The notes below the pieces were generated by a model, which did no database searches, was not told the origin of the DNA, and saw only the letters and a program-made list of their open reading frames with translations. A DNA stretch of 64,000 nucleotides from Alteromonas antoniana (GTDB taxonomy: Bacteria > Pseudomonadota > Gammaproteobacteria > Enterobacterales > Alteromonadaceae): NCBI RefSeq assembly GCF_019249295.1, contig NZ_JAESDH010000021.1, positions 24,696-88,695 on the forward strand, given 5' to 3'. Made by a program: the position numbers and the translations under genes. Positions 9,277 to 18,968 of the stretch are shown in pieces; the first letter of the stretch is position 1, and every line of letters begins with the position of its first letter.

Positions 9277-9893
9277 GTCAGTTTTTTTATATTCACCCTG
9301 ATAATCCGCAGCCACGACTGTTAAAGCAGGCTTGCGAGCTCATCAGACAGGGTGAGGTGGTGGTTTATCCCACCGATTCAGGCTACGCCATTGGTTGTCA
9401 GATGGACGATAAAAAAGCGCTGGATCAGTTATGCCGCATCCGCCAGATAGACAAAGAGCACAATTTCACGCTGATGTGTCGTGATATGTCAGAACTGTCT
9501 GTGTATGCCAAGGTAGATAACGTTGCCTTCAGGCAGATCAAAAACAATACGCCAGGGCCTTATACTTTCGTGCTGAAGGCCACCCGTGAAGTGCCCCGTC
9601 GTCTGCAAAATCCAAAGCGCAAAACGATCGGCATTCGTGTTCCTGACAATATTATCGCACTAAAGCTACTGGAAACGCTGGATGAGCCGCTTATGTCGAC
9701 CTCGCTGATTTTGCCGGGCAATGCCATGGCGGAGTCCGATCCTGACGTCATTCGCGACCGTCTTGAAAAGCAGGTGGGACTGATTATTCACGGCGGCTAT
9801 CTTGGCGAACAACCCACAACGGTAGTGGACTTGTCCGAAGGTGGCGCCACCATTGTCCGGGAAGGTTCCGGAGACCCTTCTGTGTTCCTATGA
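9273..9893 (+). CDS. yciO: YciO family (Sua5/YrdC-like) protein
   Basis: A 206-residue protein of the YrdC/Sua5 fold, close to E. coli YciO. The nucleotide-binding surface is represented by VVYPTDSGYAIGC, the KAL..L..IR segment and TIGIRVPDN. Related Sua5/TsaC proteins make threonylcarbamoyl-AMP for tRNA t6A; YciO itself is a divergent relative. The ATG at 9273 overlaps the rnmA stop (ATGA), which is why I reject the longer frame starting inside rnmA. It overlaps scpA by 4 bases. Confidence 0.93.
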   Translation: MSQFFYIHPDNPQPRLLKQACELIRQGEVVVYPTDSGYAIGCQMDDKKALDQLCRIRQIDKEHNFTLMCRDMSELSVYAKVDNVAFRQIKNNTPGPYTFVLKATREVPRRLQNPKRKTIGIRVPDNIIALKLLETLDEPLMSTSLILPGNAMAESDPDVIRDRLEKQVGLIIHGGYLGEQPTTVVDLSEGGATIVREGSGDPSVFL

Positions 9894-10759
9894 GCGAGAC
9901 TGACAGCGCAACTGAACCCTCTGCGGTAACGGCCGGCAGTAATGAGCCTGTGCAACAGCCGCTGCCGCTGGCATTTATTAACGGCGAGGCGGTAATTGAA
10001 AAGCCGCAGGATTTGTATATTCCGCCGGATGCGCTGGAAGTGATCCTGGAAAGCTTTGAAGGGCCGCTGGACTTGTTGCTCTATCTTATCCGCAAACAGA
10101 AGTTTGATATCACCACGCTTCCCATCGCCGACGTCACCCGTCAATACATGGAATATGTGGAGGTGATGCGAGAGCTGCGCCTCGAACTGGCTGCCGAATA
10201 CCTGCTGATGGCGGCCATTCTGGCAGAAATAAAATCGCGACTGTTGTTGCCCCGGCGCAGTGACGATGACGATGACGAAGAGGATCCGCGTGCCGAGCTG
10301 ATCCGCCGTCTGAAAGAATATGAGCTGGTGAAGCAGGCCGCCGAAGATTTGGATAGTCAGCCGCGGCTGGAGCGCGATATTTTCACCGTTCACGTCGATA
10401 CCACTGAGTCTGTCGCGCCGGTACGGGTAGAGCCTGATGTGTCACTTCAGGAGCTGGTACTGGCATTCAGTCAGGCCATGAAACGCGCAGAAGCGTTCGA
10501 GCATCACACCATTGAACGGGAGGCGCTGAGTACGCGGGAGCGGATGTCCATGATCCTGTCGATGGTATCGGCTGCACAATATACACCACTGGAATCCTTG
10601 TTTACCCCGGAGGAGGGGAAGGCCGGTGTGATAGTTACGTTTCTGGCAATTCTGGAGCTGGTGAAAGAGAGCCTGCTATTATGTGTACAGGCGGGACCTT
10701 ATGCGCGAATTCATGTAAAATTGGGCAGTCATGAAGAAGATCAACAAGACTCAGCTTAA
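9890..10759 (+). CDS. scpA: Segregation and condensation protein A
   Basis: A 289-residue ScpA, the kleisin subunit that bridges SMC heads with ScpB in chromosome condensation. The family segment FEGPLDLLLYLIRKQKFDITTLPIADVT is near residue 55, followed by the acidic stretch DDDDDEEDPRAELIRRLKEYE and a C-terminal winged helix. The start overlaps yciO (ATGA) and the end overlaps scpB by 29 bases. The N-terminal 45 residues are a low-complexity extension. Confidence 0.95.
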   Translation: MSETDSATEPSAVTAGSNEPVQQPLPLAFINGEAVIEKPQDLYIPPDALEVILESFEGPLDLLLYLIRKQKFDITTLPIADVTRQYMEYVEVMRELRLELAAEYLLMAAILAEIKSRLLLPRRSDDDDDEEDPRAELIRRLKEYELVKQAAEDLDSQPRLERDIFTVHVDTTESVAPVRVEPDVSLQELVLAFSQAMKRAEAFEHHTIEREALSTRERMSMILSMVSAAQYTPLESLFTPEEGKAGVIVTFLAILELVKESLLLCVQAGPYARIHVKLGSHEEDQQDSA

Positions 10760-11378
10760 GCAACTGGTAGAAGCCGCGTTATTTGTGGCCGACAAGCCTC
10801 TTAGCCGGCAACAATTGCGTGAAACTGTACTGTCAGAATTCACGGTGTCAGAGCGCGCATTGTCCGAAGTGTTGAAAGCGCTGGTACTGGACTATCAGCC
10901 GCGCGGGATACAGCTAGTGGAAGTGGCCAGCGGCTATCGCTTTCAGTCGCTGGACAGCCTGAGCCCGTGGCTGAGTTTGTTATGGCAGGAAACAGCGCCG
11001 CGGTATTCCCGCGCGATGCTGGAAACGCTGGCGCTAATCGCTTATCGCCAGCCAATCACCCGGGGTGAAATTGAGCAGGTACGCGGTGTAGCCGTAAGCA
11101 GCAATATTATTAAAACGCTGACCGAGCGAGACTGGATAAAAGTGGTCGGACACAAAGAAGTTCCCGGACGCCCAGCGTTATACGCAACAACGCGGGGTTT
11201 TTTGGATTACTTTTCACTGACATCATTGAGTGAGTTGCCCAGCGCTGACGCCTTTGCACAAATGGCAGAGGAAACCGATCAGGCAGCAACCGCATCAATA
11301 CAAAAAGAGGCACCATCTGAATTGACAGATCGTGCGAATGAAATCAACGAAGCAAAGAGTGTAACGTTAAATGACTGA
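10731..11378 (+). CDS. scpB: Segregation and condensation protein B
   Basis: A 215-residue ScpB with paired winged-helix domains. Recognisable segments are [14 protein letters not shown], the middle [23 protein letters not shown] and [16 protein letters not shown]. It binds ScpA and modulates the condensin-like complex. The gene overlaps scpA upstream and rluB downstream by 8 bases, so the block is one transcript. The last 50 residues are variable. Confidence 0.95.
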   Translation: MKKINKTQLKQLVEAALFVADKPLSRQQLRETVLSEFTVSERALSEVLKALVLDYQPRGIQLVEVASGYRFQSLDSLSPWLSLLWQETAPRYSRAMLETLALIAYRQPITRGEIEQVRGVAVSSNIIKTLTERDWIKVVGHKEVPGRPALYATTRGFLDYFSLTSLSELPSADAFAQMAEETDQAATASIQKEAPSELTDRANEINEAKSVTLND

Positions 11379-12237
11379 AAAGTTACAGAAGGTGTTGGCC
11401 AATCAGGGACTAGGCTCACGCCGTGAAATGGAACGTTGGATTGAACAGGGCAGGGTGTCAGTAAACGGCTCAGTGGCAACACTGGGAGATCGCGTTGACG
11501 CCAGTGCGCAAATCCGTGTTGATGGCCACTTGCTGTCACGTCAGACCGAAAAGCCGGTCTGTCGCGTGCTGATGTATAACAAACCCGAGGGTGAGCTGTG
11601 CAGCCGTCACGATCCGGAAGGGCGGGATACGGTGTTTGACCGCCTTCCTGCAATTCGCCTTGGTCGCTGGATTGCGGTGGGCCGCTTAGATATAAATACT
11701 TCAGGCTTATTGTTGTTTACTAATGATGGTGAGCTGGCCAACCGCCTGATGCACCCTAAGTGCGAGGTAGAGCGGGAATATTCGGTGCGCGTGTTCGGTG
11801 AAGTCTCTAACCAGATGATCAATACGCTGAAAAAAGGCGTGAAACTGGAAGACGGCGAAGCGCATTTTACTTCTGTCACGCCGAAGCCGGGTGATGATGA
11901 GAGCATGAACCGCTGGTACAACGTCACCTTATCAGAAGGTCGCAACCGTGAGGTTCGCCGCTTGTGGGAATCACAGGAGATGCAGGTGAGTCGTCTTATC
12001 CGTGTACGTTACGGGCCTATTGAGCTGCAAAAGCGATTACCACAGGGTGCCTGGGTTGAACTTCAGTTAGAAGATGTCAACGCCCTGCGCTCGCTGGTTC
12101 AGCTTGATGGTGAAACGCAATCGCTGGTGGATGCCCGTCAGAACAAGCTGGATCATGCTCGCTTAAGCCGAATGCGCCGCTCGGTGAAAAAGCACCGGGT
12201 TCGCAAAGAACAAAAGCCGCAGTCTCGTCGCAGATAG
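11371..12237 (+). CDS. rluB: 23S rRNA pseudouridine(2605) synthase
   Basis: A 288-residue RluB-type pseudouridine synthase. Residues 1-60 form an S4 RNA-binding domain ([29 protein letters not shown]). The catalytic Asp lies in [26 protein letters not shown], near residue 108. Residues [12 protein letters not shown] form another family motif. The tail is basic and ends in QSRRR. It modifies 23S rRNA and closes the rnmA-to-rluB block, followed by a strong terminator. Confidence 0.95.
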   Translation: MTEKLQKVLANQGLGSRREMERWIEQGRVSVNGSVATLGDRVDASAQIRVDGHLLSRQTEKPVCRVLMYNKPEGELCSRHDPEGRDTVFDRLPAIRLGRWIAVGRLDINTSGLLLFTNDGELANRLMHPKCEVEREYSVRVFGEVSNQMINTLKKGVKLEDGEAHFTSVTPKPGDDESMNRWYNVTLSEGRNREVRRLWESQEMQVSRLIRVRYGPIELQKRLPQGAWVELQLEDVNALRSLVQLDGETQSLVDARQNKLDHARLSRMRRSVKKHRVRKEQKPQSRRR

Positions 12238-12242
12238 TTAGC

Positions 12243-12267
12243 AAAACGCCCGACCACGGGCGTTTTT
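12243..12267 (+). terminator. Rho-independent terminator after rluB
   Basis: ACGCCCG pairs with CGGGCGT across a four-base loop and five T residues follow, starting 6 bases after the rluB stop codon. Confidence 0.9.
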
Positions 12268-12699
12268 CATTTTCGCGGTTTCAGCAAATGGTTAGTACAC
12301 CGAAAGGGCGGTGTTTTACCGTCTAAATACTTTGTCTTGCTGGCATGTCTTTCCTGCTACGTGTCGCTTAGCTTGTGCTTTCAAACTTTCAAACTTTCAA
12401 CCTTACAACATCTCAAACTCGCGAACTCTCAACCTCTCAATAGTTGCATCTCGCAATCTGCCTGACGCCTGTTTCCTCCCTGTCAGCCATGACTCACACT
12501 CACAGCGCGAGCGCTTAGAGGCTATGCCTGGTGCAAGCTAGCTGCGTCATAGTACGGCTGTTAAACCAGGGGCGGTGTTCTGACTACAGAATTGAGCTAA
12601 AGGTGTATAAAAACTGACTAACCACGCTGCTATGCCGATCTTATCTGCTTTTTATGGCGTAACCAGTTGTCCATGCAAACAGATAACAAGGAGATCACC
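12268..12699. other. Intergenic region between rluB and dkgB
   Basis: No gene I can support. It holds the octamer repeat at 12378-12441 and the AAGGAG binding site of dkgB. One plus-strand frame (12311-12541) stays open only because it crosses the repeat, and its product resembles nothing. Confidence 0.5.
12378..12441. repeat. Degenerate 8-bp tandem repeat, eight copies
   Basis: Eight consecutive octamers derived from CTTTCAAA: CTTTCAAA, CTTTCAAA, CTTTCAAC, CTTACAAC, ATCTCAAA, CTCGCGAA, CTCTCAAC, CTCTCAAT. The first copies are identical and the copies drift towards the right. The repeat is noncoding and lies between a terminator and the next gene. Confidence 0.8.
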
Positions 12700-13503
12700 A
12701 TGAAGGACATGCCTCAGCTGGGTATGGGTACATTCAGACTTGAAGATGATGTGGCCAGACAATCGGTAGTTGATGCGTTGGATATTGGTTTCAAGCATAT
12801 TGATACTGCGCAGTTTTATGGCAACGAGGAGCAGGTCGGCGACGCGCTGCAAACTGCGGGTGTCGAGCGAAGCGATGTGTTTGTTACCACCAAGGTCTGG
12901 TGGGAGTCGCTGGGCGAAGATCATTTCATTCCCAGTGTGCATGAAAGCTTATCGAAACTGAAACTCGAGCATCTTGATTTACTCTTAATCCACTGGCCGT
13001 ACCCCGGCGATGATATTCCGATGGAGAGTTATTTAAAGAGCCTGAAACAGGCGAAAGACGAAGGGCTGACGCGCCATATCGGAGTAAGTAACTTTACTAT
13101 TCCACAAATGCGAAAAGCCGTTGAGATCCTGGGTGAGGGAGAAATCCTGACCAATCAGATAGAGCTTCATCCGTTTATGCAAAACCGGCAGGTTGTGCAG
13201 GAATGCCGCGATCTGGGTATTGGCGTTACTGCCTATATGCCGTTTGCCGTTGGTAAAGTGATGGACAATGATGTACTGAAAAGTATTGCGTCTGCCCATA
13301 ATGCGACACCGGCTCAGGTGGTACTGGCATGGATGGATAAAAAGAATATCCAGACCATTCCGTCTTCGACAAACAAAGACCATCTGAAAGGCAACTTTGA
13401 TTACACCAAAGTTGAGTTAACCGACGACGATATTGAACAGATTGACAACCTGGACAATGGCGATCGCATTGTTGATCCGGACTTTGCGCCGCAGTGGGAT
13501 TAA
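12700..13503 (+). CDS. dkgB: 2,5-diketo-D-gluconate reductase B-like aldo/keto reductase
   Basis: A 267-residue aldo/keto reductase, the same length as E. coli DkgB and ending alike (DFAPQWD). The catalytic tetrad is visible in DTAQFYGNE (Asp, Tyr), VTTKVW (Lys) and LLIHWPYP (His). The NADPH-binding tail segment IPSSTNKDHLKGN is present. DkgB reduces small carbonyls such as diketogluconate and methylglyoxal. I chose the ATG at 12700 because AAGGAG sits 6 bases upstream; an upstream in-frame ATG at 12673 has none. Confidence 0.9.
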   Translation: MKDMPQLGMGTFRLEDDVARQSVVDALDIGFKHIDTAQFYGNEEQVGDALQTAGVERSDVFVTTKVWWESLGEDHFIPSVHESLSKLKLEHLDLLLIHWPYPGDDIPMESYLKSLKQAKDEGLTRHIGVSNFTIPQMRKAVEILGEGEILTNQIELHPFMQNRQVVQECRDLGIGVTAYMPFAVGKVMDNDVLKSIASAHNATPAQVVLAWMDKKNIQTIPSSTNKDHLKGNFDYTKVELTDDDIEQIDNLDNGDRIVDPDFAPQWD

Positions 13504-13510
13504 CTTCTAT

Positions 13511-13533
13511 GGCGCCGCATGCCTCGCGGCGCC
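13511..13533. terminator. GC-rich inverted repeat, possible terminator
   Basis: GGCGCCGC pairs with GCGGCGCC across seven bases, 8 bases after the dkgB stop. The T-tract that follows is poor (GCTTATCTTTA), so termination is uncertain. Confidence 0.45.
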
Positions 13534-13612
13534 GCTTATCTTTATAGTTCGTTAGTCGGCGTGAAACTGGTGAACGGATATCGCAAGTGATTCGAAACGC
13601 TGCGTCACGCTA

Positions 13613-14146
13613 TCAGCTGCGGACTATCGCCGCTTCCAGATGATTGTAGAAATGCATTACGTGGGCTTTTTCATACTCAGATTTTGTCAGCGCTCCGTAC
13701 GCAAAATGCTCCTGCAATTCGCCAGCATACTGTTGGAAGTTGATAAACGCCGATGCTAATCGCGAAATCGCCGGCTCGATACGTGTCGTGACTTCTATTT
13801 CCGGCGCGCCCGGAATTGCCTCATTGAGTCCGTGGTGCATCCGACCTTTCGCTGAAAATGCAGCAAATGCTACTGTGCCTGCGGTTTGTTTGAACGCATC
13901 AGAGTGGTGCTCAGGGTAACCTGTCAGAGAGTATTCAATGCTCTGTGCACAGTGAACCAAAACCTGGGGCAGGTTCCATTCTCCTTCAATGCCAATGACG
14001 TTGTCGGCAAGGTTATCCAGTGCAGCCAGAGCGGCATCAGTAGTAAGCTCCCTGGGGTTGCCGGGAATGAAGTGCCACCCGAGAGTACCAAGCCCGACAA
14101 GTGCCAGCCCGGTGCCGCCTGTGATGAGAAAATGTCGCCGGTTCAC
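13613..14146 (-). CDS. DUF1569 family exported protein
   Basis: A 177-residue protein starting MNRRHFLITGGTGLAL, a Tat-like or Sec signal with an RR pair. The mature part resembles DUF1569: NLPQVLVHCAQSIEYSLTGYP, GRMHHGLNEAIPGAPEI and HFAYGALTKSEYEKAHVMHFYNHL, the last two His-containing segments suggesting a DinB-like metal site. Function is unknown. It starts at GTG, which overlaps the stop codon of the protease gene (GTGA), so the two are co-translated. Confidence 0.75.
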   Translation of the reverse strand: MNRRHFLITGGTGLALVGLGTLGWHFIPGNPRELTTDAALAALDNLADNVIGIEGEWNLPQVLVHCAQSIEYSLTGYPEHHSDAFKQTAGTVAFAAFSAKGRMHHGLNEAIPGAPEIEVTTRIEPAISRLASAFINFQQYAGELQEHFAYGALTKSEYEKAHVMHFYNHLEAAIVRS

Positions 14147-15000
14147 TGCTTAGTCTCGCTGCTGTCTTTAGGCAAGGCGATTTGCGAACACACAGTACTT
14201 AATGTAGAACGCGTTAAGCCCGCCGGTAGTGTATGCAGCTTCGTGTCAGCAACGTCTTGCCGATCGTTGTCGTTAGCATTCATAACGCTGTTTATCCAAC
14301 CGATATGTGTGGACACCCGTGTATACACCTCTCTGATACCATAAAGCCCGATTGCTTCGCCCTGGAAGCGCGAGCTGAGCCCTACCAGCACAGCGGAATT
14401 ATCCTGAATATAAAATGCCGGGCCACCGCTATCGCCGCCGCCGGATACACCTTCCAGTGGCAACGCATTTTTTCCCTCATCAAATAAAAAATAAAGCAGG
14501 TTTTCTGTTACGTCACTTACCCGGTTCTGCGCTTTGCGAAGTACACCACCATTCTCAAAATTATCGATGATTTGGCCGGTTTTTCCGTTTCCCGTGCCGC
14601 CAACACCTACAAACCACAATGTCATGTCCTGCTCGTCAGCTTTCTCATAGAGAGACGCGACCGGAATACCTTCGACAGACGAGGCGAGCTGAACAAGGGC
14701 AATGTCATGGTGCTTGCCGGGGGTATAGTCCGGGTGGATCCACTTTTGTTTCACGTTAACCTTGTGACGATTAACCTGAACGGTAGCGCCAGGAGTTATG
14801 CAAAATGTCGCGTGGGCCGCGGTGAGGATCCATTGCGGTGCGATAAGGGAGCCATGGGCACCATCCACATAGAATGTCGCCAGTGCGGGGTAGTCACTTA
14901 ACGTAGCCCGGTACTGTGTATCGTCCACATCGTGGCGAATAACAATGGCTTCAGCAGAGCTTGCCAGCAGGCCTGCTGCGACGAGAAACCATTTTTTCAT
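14143..15000 (-). CDS. Secreted trypsin-like serine protease (S1 family)
   Basis: A 285-residue S1 peptidase with signal peptide MKKWFLVAAGLLASSAEA. The catalytic triad is visible: His63 in LTAAHAT, Asp99 in HHDIALVQL and Ser191 in GGGDSGGPAF. About 45 residues after the protease fold are Asn/Asp/Thr-rich and of unknown role. It probably acts in the periplasm or outside the cell. It is first in a two-gene unit with the DUF1569 gene. Confidence 0.9.
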   Translation of the reverse strand: MKKWFLVAAGLLASSAEAIVIRHDVDDTQYRATLSDYPALATFYVDGAHGSLIAPQWILTAAHATFCITPGATVQVNRHKVNVKQKWIHPDYTPGKHHDIALVQLASSVEGIPVASLYEKADEQDMTLWFVGVGGTGNGKTGQIIDNFENGGVLRKAQNRVSDVTENLLYFLFDEGKNALPLEGVSGGGDSGGPAFYIQDNSAVLVGLSSRFQGEAIGLYGIREVYTRVSTHIGWINSVMNANDNDRQDVADTKLHTLPAGLTRSTLSTVCSQIALPKDSSETKQ

Positions 15001-15415
15001 AGTGTGCCCCGGGTGACAGTAAACAATTCACTCTATGCTAGCGTATCCGGGATGAAAGTACAGCGGCATGGCCAGAGTCAGAAAGCTGAAGGTTCAAAGT
15101 CAGCATACTGCGGTAAAATCGTAGCCAGATAACTAACGGCTTGACGTCAACTCAGCGCCTTAGAATACGGAGCAGAGCGTCGGCGGTCTCTGTTCGGTTG
15201 TTTACCTTTAAGCGCAAAGGAAAAGACAAGAGGGACGGGAGAATTTACCGCAACAGGAATGACGCTATTTCAGAGGCGTTGTAGCGAAGCTTTGGTATTG
15301 ATTAGCGTAGCCGGGGCTGAAAAAAACACAGTCAGCCCGCAGGCTGACCGTGAGGAGGATGCGATTACACTGACTTATTTCGTATCCTCTGTTGTTGCAT
15401 GAACGCGGCTCAGCG
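15001..15415. other. Intergenic region with a terminator
   Basis: No gene seen. The right part contains the minus-strand terminator at 15320-15350 belonging to the long lipoprotein gene. The left part should carry the promoter of the protease gene, but no clear -35/-10 pair stands out. Confidence 0.5.
15320..15350 (-). terminator. Rho-independent terminator of the propeller lipoprotein gene
   Basis: On the minus strand GTCAGCC pairs with GGCTGAC across four bases, followed by TGTG and seven T residues. It lies about 65 bases beyond the stop codon. Confidence 0.75.
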
Positions 15416-17494
15416 TTACCAGAAATATGCCGGTAATACCGAAACGGATTCCGGGGCGGTGTAGCTGAAACTGTAGTCAGGCATGACATCACCGCTGTCC
15501 TGATTCAGGATATTGTCAAAGCGTAATATCATGTTGTTCGACTTTTCTGCTACGTACACGTTACCGTTGCTTATCATCAAATCCACAGGATTCCCCAGCA
15601 TAGTTGCAGGCCCTGCGATATTCACTGTCATATCGGTCAGTCCGTCTGCCATGCCAGCGCCTGGTACGACATACAGTTTGCCGTCATCGGCAACTGCGGC
15701 ACTGCCGACGTCAGATATCACCAGCGAGTCACTCTGCGCATCGTAATCAATACCATGGATGTTAGTCGGTGCAGTGACTGCAGTGCCTGACATGGCGGGA
15801 ACAATGAGGCGATCTTCGCCGGCAATAGCGGTTTGTCCTGCCATCAGCTTTCTGGTGACTTCATCAAACACCGCAACAGTGCCGTTGGTCAACGCGACAA
15901 AAGCACGGTCAGACGCGGCGTCATAGTCTACATCCCATGGGCGGGCGCCGTTGTCCATTGTTAACGAGAGTAACGGCGCGACGTTGCCAGATGAACAGCG
16001 TGAGAATACCTGAACGGCTGGCGTCTCGGCATTAAATTCAGCCACGAAAACGAGCCCGTGCGCCGTCGACACATCCAGCCCTTTTGGCGTCACAAGGCCG
16101 GTGTTCTCTCCGCTTATCATTCTGTCCTGAGAGGCGCTGTACATGCCGTCTTCCCGGGTTGTACCGGCACGGTTAAGCACCATAATGCCGCCCATTCCCG
16201 AGTCCGGATCATCAAACGTCGCATATCCGTTTCCTGCCGTGTCATAGGTAACACTTTCGATACTCATGCCGGCATCAAACGTACGCAACTGACTGTTCAG
16301 CACTGCCGTAACCTGAGCGATTTCGCCAGTCGTTGCGCCCGCCGTTGCGGGATTACTGCTGACACTCACGCCTTGTATCGTTGTTGTGGTCAGTGCATTG
16401 TCAGAGACATCCCACTGCACGTCATGCTCCATTACCTCAGCCAGCGACTCAGTCTTTATACTGGGCACAGACAATGCAGGCGCGATGTCGCCGCTGTCAC
16501 CACTGAAGATATTGGTGAAAGTCAGAATAGCGTCATTCGATTTTTCAGCAACACGGAGTGTCGTTCCGGTTAGGATGATATCAACCGGATTACCCAGCAT
16601 CGTGGCAGGGCCGCCAATCATGCGAACCGGCTCTACCATGCCGTCAGCCACAGAAGCACTATCGACAACGAAGAGTTGTCCGTCATCCGCAACAGCAGCA
16701 TCTCCTACATCAGATAAAACCAGTCTGTCACCTGCGGCATCGTATACAATGCCGTGCATATTGACCGAAATCTGATTGCCGTCGCTGTCTGAGGGGACAA
16801 TGACACGCATTACAGCCGGTGCGTAATCCGATGCCATCACATCATCATACACCGCCACGGTGCCGTCGGTGAGAGCTACAAACAGGCGGTCCGCTTGTTC
16901 ATCAAAAGCCAGATCCCAGGGCTTCGCTGAGGTCATGATCTCTGCTACCGGCGCGACATCACCACTCGCCTGACTACCAAAAACACTCACCCGCATACCG
17001 TTAAAATCGGCGATAAATGTCATACCGGAATGCGGAGCCTGAGCGATACCTTTAGGGTTAGTCAGGCCGGTTTGCATGCCACCAATCATACTGTCGCGTG
17101 AAGCGTCGTACATGCCACTGGTGCGTTGGGTGAAATTACACAGGGTACGGATAACACCCTGTTCACTGTCGCCAGCCTGAACCAGGTCGCCCTGATGCGT
17201 TAACGCTACGCCTTCGTTCGCGCCGGTGGTCGCGCGCGCAAGCATAGCAATATTTTGGTCAACCAGGTCCACCGTGCCGCGGTTGTCGTTGCCATTATTA
17301 GCAATCAGAAACTGACCTGCGGCAAAGCCCGGCGAACCGTCCATGCCGTCCATGCCATCCGTACCGTCCATTCCGTCATTGCCTGCCGGTCCGGTATCGC
17401 CATCATCGCCATTACAGCCAGATAGTAAAAGCATCACTGAAGCCGCGATTACCGTCAAAGTCGCGGGGTGTTTTCGAGTAGATAGTGTCTTCAT
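15416..17494 (-). CDS. Lipoprotein with collagen-like stalk and two propeller repeats
   Basis: A 692-residue lipoprotein (lipobox LLLSGC, about residue 27). Directly after the Cys come about nine G-x-x triplets (GDDGDTGPAGNDGMDG and so on), a collagen-like stalk. The rest is two related halves of about 300 residues each containing TGL.(T/N)PKG, F(I/V)A(D/E)FN, the (K/R)PWD segment, (D/A)R(L/A)FVALT(D/N)GTVAV(Y/F)D and GPATMLGNPVD. This resembles NHL/SMP-type beta-propeller blades, so it is an internal duplication. No enzyme motif is seen. It is probably surface-exposed; ligand unknown. Start has a GGAG site. Confidence 0.8.
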   Translation of the reverse strand: MKTLSTRKHPATLTVIAASVMLLLSGCNGDDGDTGPAGNDGMDGTDGMDGMDGSPGFAAGQFLIANNGNDNRGTVDLVDQNIAMLARATTGANEGVALTHQGDLVQAGDSEQGVIRTLCNFTQRTSGMYDASRDSMIGGMQTGLTNPKGIAQAPHSGMTFIADFNGMRVSVFGSQASGDVAPVAEIMTSAKPWDLAFDEQADRLFVALTDGTVAVYDDVMASDYAPAVMRVIVPSDSDGNQISVNMHGIVYDAAGDRLVLSDVGDAAVADDGQLFVVDSASVADGMVEPVRMIGGPATMLGNPVDIILTGTTLRVAEKSNDAILTFTNIFSGDSGDIAPALSVPSIKTESLAEVMEHDVQWDVSDNALTTTTIQGVSVSSNPATAGATTGEIAQVTAVLNSQLRTFDAGMSIESVTYDTAGNGYATFDDPDSGMGGIMVLNRAGTTREDGMYSASQDRMISGENTGLVTPKGLDVSTAHGLVFVAEFNAETPAVQVFSRCSSGNVAPLLSLTMDNGARPWDVDYDAASDRAFVALTNGTVAVFDEVTRKLMAGQTAIAGEDRLIVPAMSGTAVTAPTNIHGIDYDAQSDSLVISDVGSAAVADDGKLYVVPGAGMADGLTDMTVNIAGPATMLGNPVDLMISNGNVYVAEKSNNMILRFDNILNQDSGDVMPDYSFSYTAPESVSVLPAYFW

Positions 17495-17678
17495 AATTAT
17501 CTCCGTTTAGTCATATTGAAGAGGACGCTTCTTACTACCCGCGCCAGCTATCACCAAACCAAACGACTGAGTTTGCAAACTGGATGCAGAAAAAGTGATA
17601 TTTTTAAATTGCGATATCGGTAGAAAAGGGAGGGGGAAGTCCATACATTAGAAAGAAGGACGTCGCATCGGAGTGGAA

Positions 17679-18968
17679 ATGGACAAACAGGCCCAATTAA
17701 AAACAGCGAAGCGACAGGCGCTATTATGGCTTTGCGGTGCAGCGGTAATTTTTGTGCTGGTGACAACGGTGCAGGTTTTGTATCCCGCTTATCAGAACAG
17801 CTTTTTTGCAGGCCTGATAAAAATGGCCGCCGAGGCGGCGCTGATTGGTGGTCTGGCTGACTGGTTTGCTGTCACGGCGCTGTTTAAGCCGATCCCGGCG
17901 CGATACCCCATCCCACATACAAACATTGTTGCCCGCAATAAAAAGGCGATAGCCGAGAACCTGTCGGACTTTGTAAAAGAAAAGTTTTTTAACCCCGTAG
18001 CGATTGAGTCACTGATAGCGTCGAGTCATCCGGCAAAAGGCGCGGGCAGATGGCTTAAGCAACAACAGCATGCGGATAAACTTGCCCGGTATCTGTGCGA
18101 CACGCTGGCGGGTTTTCTGCACGTGTTCGATGATGCGCCGGTGAAGCAATTCGTGATGAACGCCATTCGTAAAGGCATAAATAAAGTCGATCTGGGTCCC
18201 CTTGCATCGGGGACGCTTACTGTCCTGACTCGTGATGGCAGACATCAGCTTATTTTGGACAAACTGCTGCACAAGCTGGCTGTCATGTCGCAAACACCCG
18301 AAACCCAGGATGTGATAGCGGCAAAGCTTTATCAGTGGCTTAAAACAGAACACCGCCGACTGGAGAAGATCCTTCCCAGCCAGTGGCTAAGTGAGCAGGG
18401 AGCCAACGCAGCGGTAAAAGCGCTGGCGGATATTCTGGCTGATATTGATGAAGACGCTTCACATCCTCTCAGACTGGCGTTTGACAGGCAGGTAGCTATC
18501 TTTGCAGAGCAACTGGAAAATGATCCGGTGTACCTGCAAAAGCTGGACGATTTCAGACAACAACTGCTTGAGAATGACACACTTCAGCACTATCTGCATG
18601 CCGTGTGGAGCGATGTTAAAACCTGGCTGGACAAGGACTTAGCCGACGGGCAGGGTAGAAGTCATAAGGCTATTGCCTCTGCTTTATGTGAGATTGGCAA
18701 CGCGGTCGACGAGGATCCGGCGCTTGCAGCGTCTATTGATAAGCATATTGCTGAAGCCGGTCGCTATATGGCACCCGAGTTGTCAGATTTTCTCACCAGC
18801 CACATCCGCAAAACGATTGAAGGCTGGGATGAAAAAGACATGGCGCAACAAATTGAGCTCAACATAGGCAAAGATCTGCAGAAAGTGCGAATTAACGGCA
18901 CCATTGTCGGCGGATTAATAGGGGGGGTGCTTTATTTCATCGAACAGGGCATAGGGTTATTAGGATGA
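17679..18968 (+). CDS. DUF445 family inner-membrane protein (YjiN-like)
   Basis: A 429-residue DUF445 protein. A transmembrane segment near residues 15-35 (LLWLCGAAVIFVLVTTVQV) is followed by the family signature GGLADWFAVTALFKPIPARYPIPHTNIV, a long helical domain, and a C-terminal hydrophobic segment (IVGGLIGGVLYFIEQGIGLL). E. coli YjiN is the nearest named relative and its function is unknown. The ATG at 17679 has GGAG 5 bases upstream; a GTG at 17673 is a possible alternative. Confidence 0.88.
   Translation: MDKQAQLKTAKRQALLWLCGAAVIFVLVTTVQVLYPAYQNSFFAGLIKMAAEAALIGGLADWFAVTALFKPIPARYPIPHTNIVARNKKAIAENLSDFVKEKFFNPVAIESLIASSHPAKGAGRWLKQQQHADKLARYLCDTLAGFLHVFDDAPVKQFVMNAIRKGINKVDLGPLASGTLTVLTRDGRHQLILDKLLHKLAVMSQTPETQDVIAAKLYQWLKTEHRRLEKILPSQWLSEQGANAAVKALADILADIDEDASHPLRLAFDRQVAIFAEQLENDPVYLQKLDDFRQQLLENDTLQHYLHAVWSDVKTWLDKDLADGQGRSHKAIASALCEIGNAVDEDPALAASIDKHIAEAGRYMAPELSDFLTSHIRKTIEGWDEKDMAQQIELNIGKDLQKVRINGTIVGGLIGGVLYFIEQGIGLLG

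Noticed and set aside
12311..12541. 76-codon plus-strand frame over the octamer repeat.
   Set aside because: No binding site, no family, and the frame is open only because of the repeat.
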